A DNA stretch of 6,133 bases from Dehalococcoidia bacterium (GTDB lineage Bacteria > Chloroflexota > Dehalococcoidia > GIF9 > AB-539-J10), in NCBI GenBank assembly GCA_030627025.1, contig DAOUSX010000070.1:1-6133 (forward strand). Reading direction: 5' to 3'. This document shows, in pieces, positions 5,494 through 6,133 of this stretch (within the stretch, counting starts at the first letter, position 1; every line of letters begins with the position of its first letter). A program made the translations under genes and the position numbers. The notes under the pieces are model-generated. The model worked only from the letters and a program-made list of their open reading frames with translations. It was not told the DNA's origin and made no database searches.

Positions 5494-6133
5494 GGCGAAA
5501 GACTGTTGCTACGCAAGCCGGGCAAGAACGTGTATTTTTAGTTCGGGTCGAAAGCAGAGCCTCTAGTGATGGTTGGTCTGCAGTTGATTCATTAGAAGAA
5601 CTATCCTATTTGGCCAAGACGGCTAATGCTGCTGTGGTGGGCAAGCTTATTCAAAAGCTAGGTAGGCCTTCGCCAGCTCACTATATCGGCAAGGGCAAGA
5701 TTGACGAGCTATGCAATCTTAAGGAACAAATTCAGTATGATACAGTGATTTTTGATGACGACTTATCGCCACGACAGCAGAGAAATCTTGAGGAGGTTCT
5801 CGAGGTTAAGGTTATTGACCGCACTGCACTTATCTTAGATATATTTGCCAAACATGCTCAGACTCGGGAAGGACAGCTTCAAGTTGAGTTAGCTCAGCAC
5901 CAATACCTTCTGCCAAGGCTTGTGGGTCAGTGGAGCCATTTAGAGCGACTTGGTGGAGGTATCGGCACCAGAGGTCCTGGCGAATCGCAATTAGAAACTG
6001 ACCGCCGCCTTATTCATAAGCGCATCAATCGTCTGCAACATGAAATAGAAGAGGTAAGACGGCATAGAGCTCTTTATAGAAAGCAACGCAAGAAGAGAGG
6101 AGTGCCAATCGTAGCCCTCGTTGGCTATACTAA
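5490..6133 (+). CDS. hflX: GTPase HflX, N-terminal part; 3' end outside window; non-standard start
   Basis: HflX is a ribosome-associated GTPase of the OBG-HflX group that binds the 50S subunit and in several bacteria splits or rescues stalled ribosomes under stress. The frame is open from 5439 (after a TGA at 5436) to the window end, giving 214 codons from 5490. Seen: ERVFLVRVES and SLEELSYLAKTANA near the N-terminus, SPAHYIGKGKIDEL, VIFDDDLSPRQQRNLE, VIDRTALILDIFAKHAQTREGQLQVELA, the HflX signature GGGIGTRGPGESQLETDRR (155-173), a basic helix, and VALVGYT, the beginning of the G1 loop, which is normally GYTNAGKS. The window ends two bases into the next codon (AA), consistent with Asn. No ATG, GTG or TTG occurs until a TTG at 5610, which would delete conserved sequence. 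ATA at 5490 is favoured for its ribosome site and its ATAA overlap with the dapL stop; ATT at 5463 is possible. Confidence 0.92.
   Translation, partial: MRRKTVATQAGQERVFLVRVESRASSDGWSAVDSLEELSYLAKTANAAVVGKLIQKLGRPSPAHYIGKGKIDELCNLKEQIQYDTVIFDDDLSPRQQRNLEEVLEVKVIDRTALILDIFAKHAQTREGQLQVELAQHQYLLPRLVGQWSHLERLGGGIGTRGPGESQLETDRRLIHKRINRLQHEIEEVRRHRALYRKQRKKRGVPIVALVGYT

Noticed and set aside
5610..5612. TTG as the start of hflX
   Set aside because: It is the first standard start codon in the frame, but using it would remove the conserved ERVFLVRVES and SLEELSYL segments, and it has no good Shine-Dalgarno before it.

Overview
The window is a tightly packed block of housekeeping genes, all on the + strand, from a bacterium of roughly 45-50% GC. 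Both ends cut through genes. I read six complete or nearly complete enzyme genes plus the N-terminal half of a GTPase: polyprenyl diphosphate synthase (3' part), pgk, tpiA, miaA, dapF, dapL (LL-diaminopimelate aminotransferase) and hflX (5' part). Gaps between genes run from a 4-nt overlap to 42 nt. I see no promoter, no intrinsic terminator, no RNA gene, no repeat array and no mobile element. The simplest reading is one long operon that extends past both ends of the window.

Organism: the protein sequences and the presence of DapL point to the Chloroflexota, most likely a member of, or relative of, the Dehalococcoidia. This rests on family resemblance and on unverified memory of a similar gene order in Dehalococcoides. 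The genus cannot be named from the window.

Layout: 1-503 is the C-terminal part of a trans-isoprenyl diphosphate synthase. 512-1711 is phosphoglycerate kinase, and an ATG at 449 would wrongly extend it into the upstream gene. 1724-2491 is triose-phosphate isomerase, with a good AGGAG ribosome site. 2510-3421 is tRNA dimethylallyltransferase. 3418-4281 is diaminopimelate epimerase, joined to miaA by an ATGA overlap. 4324-5493 is LL-DAP aminotransferase, after the largest gap (42 nt) and a strong Shine-Dalgarno. From about 5490 to the window end is HflX, cut off just inside its G1 GTP-binding loop.

How the genes fit together: pgk and tpiA are consecutive triose-phosphate steps of glycolysis or gluconeogenesis. 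dapL and dapF are consecutive steps from tetrahydrodipicolinate to meso-DAP and so to lysine (and to peptidoglycan, if the organism has it). The polyprenyl synthase and MiaA both draw on C5 prenyl diphosphates. MiaA and HflX both act around translation and are also near neighbours in enterobacteria (miaA-hfq-hflX), but here dapF and dapL lie between them and there is no hfq.

The only truly unusual point is the start of hflX. Its reading frame has no ATG, GTG or TTG before conserved HflX sequence begins. The best candidate is an ATA codon overlapping the dapL stop (ATAA), preceded at 5 nt by GGGAGG. I found no evidence of an undescribed biological system.
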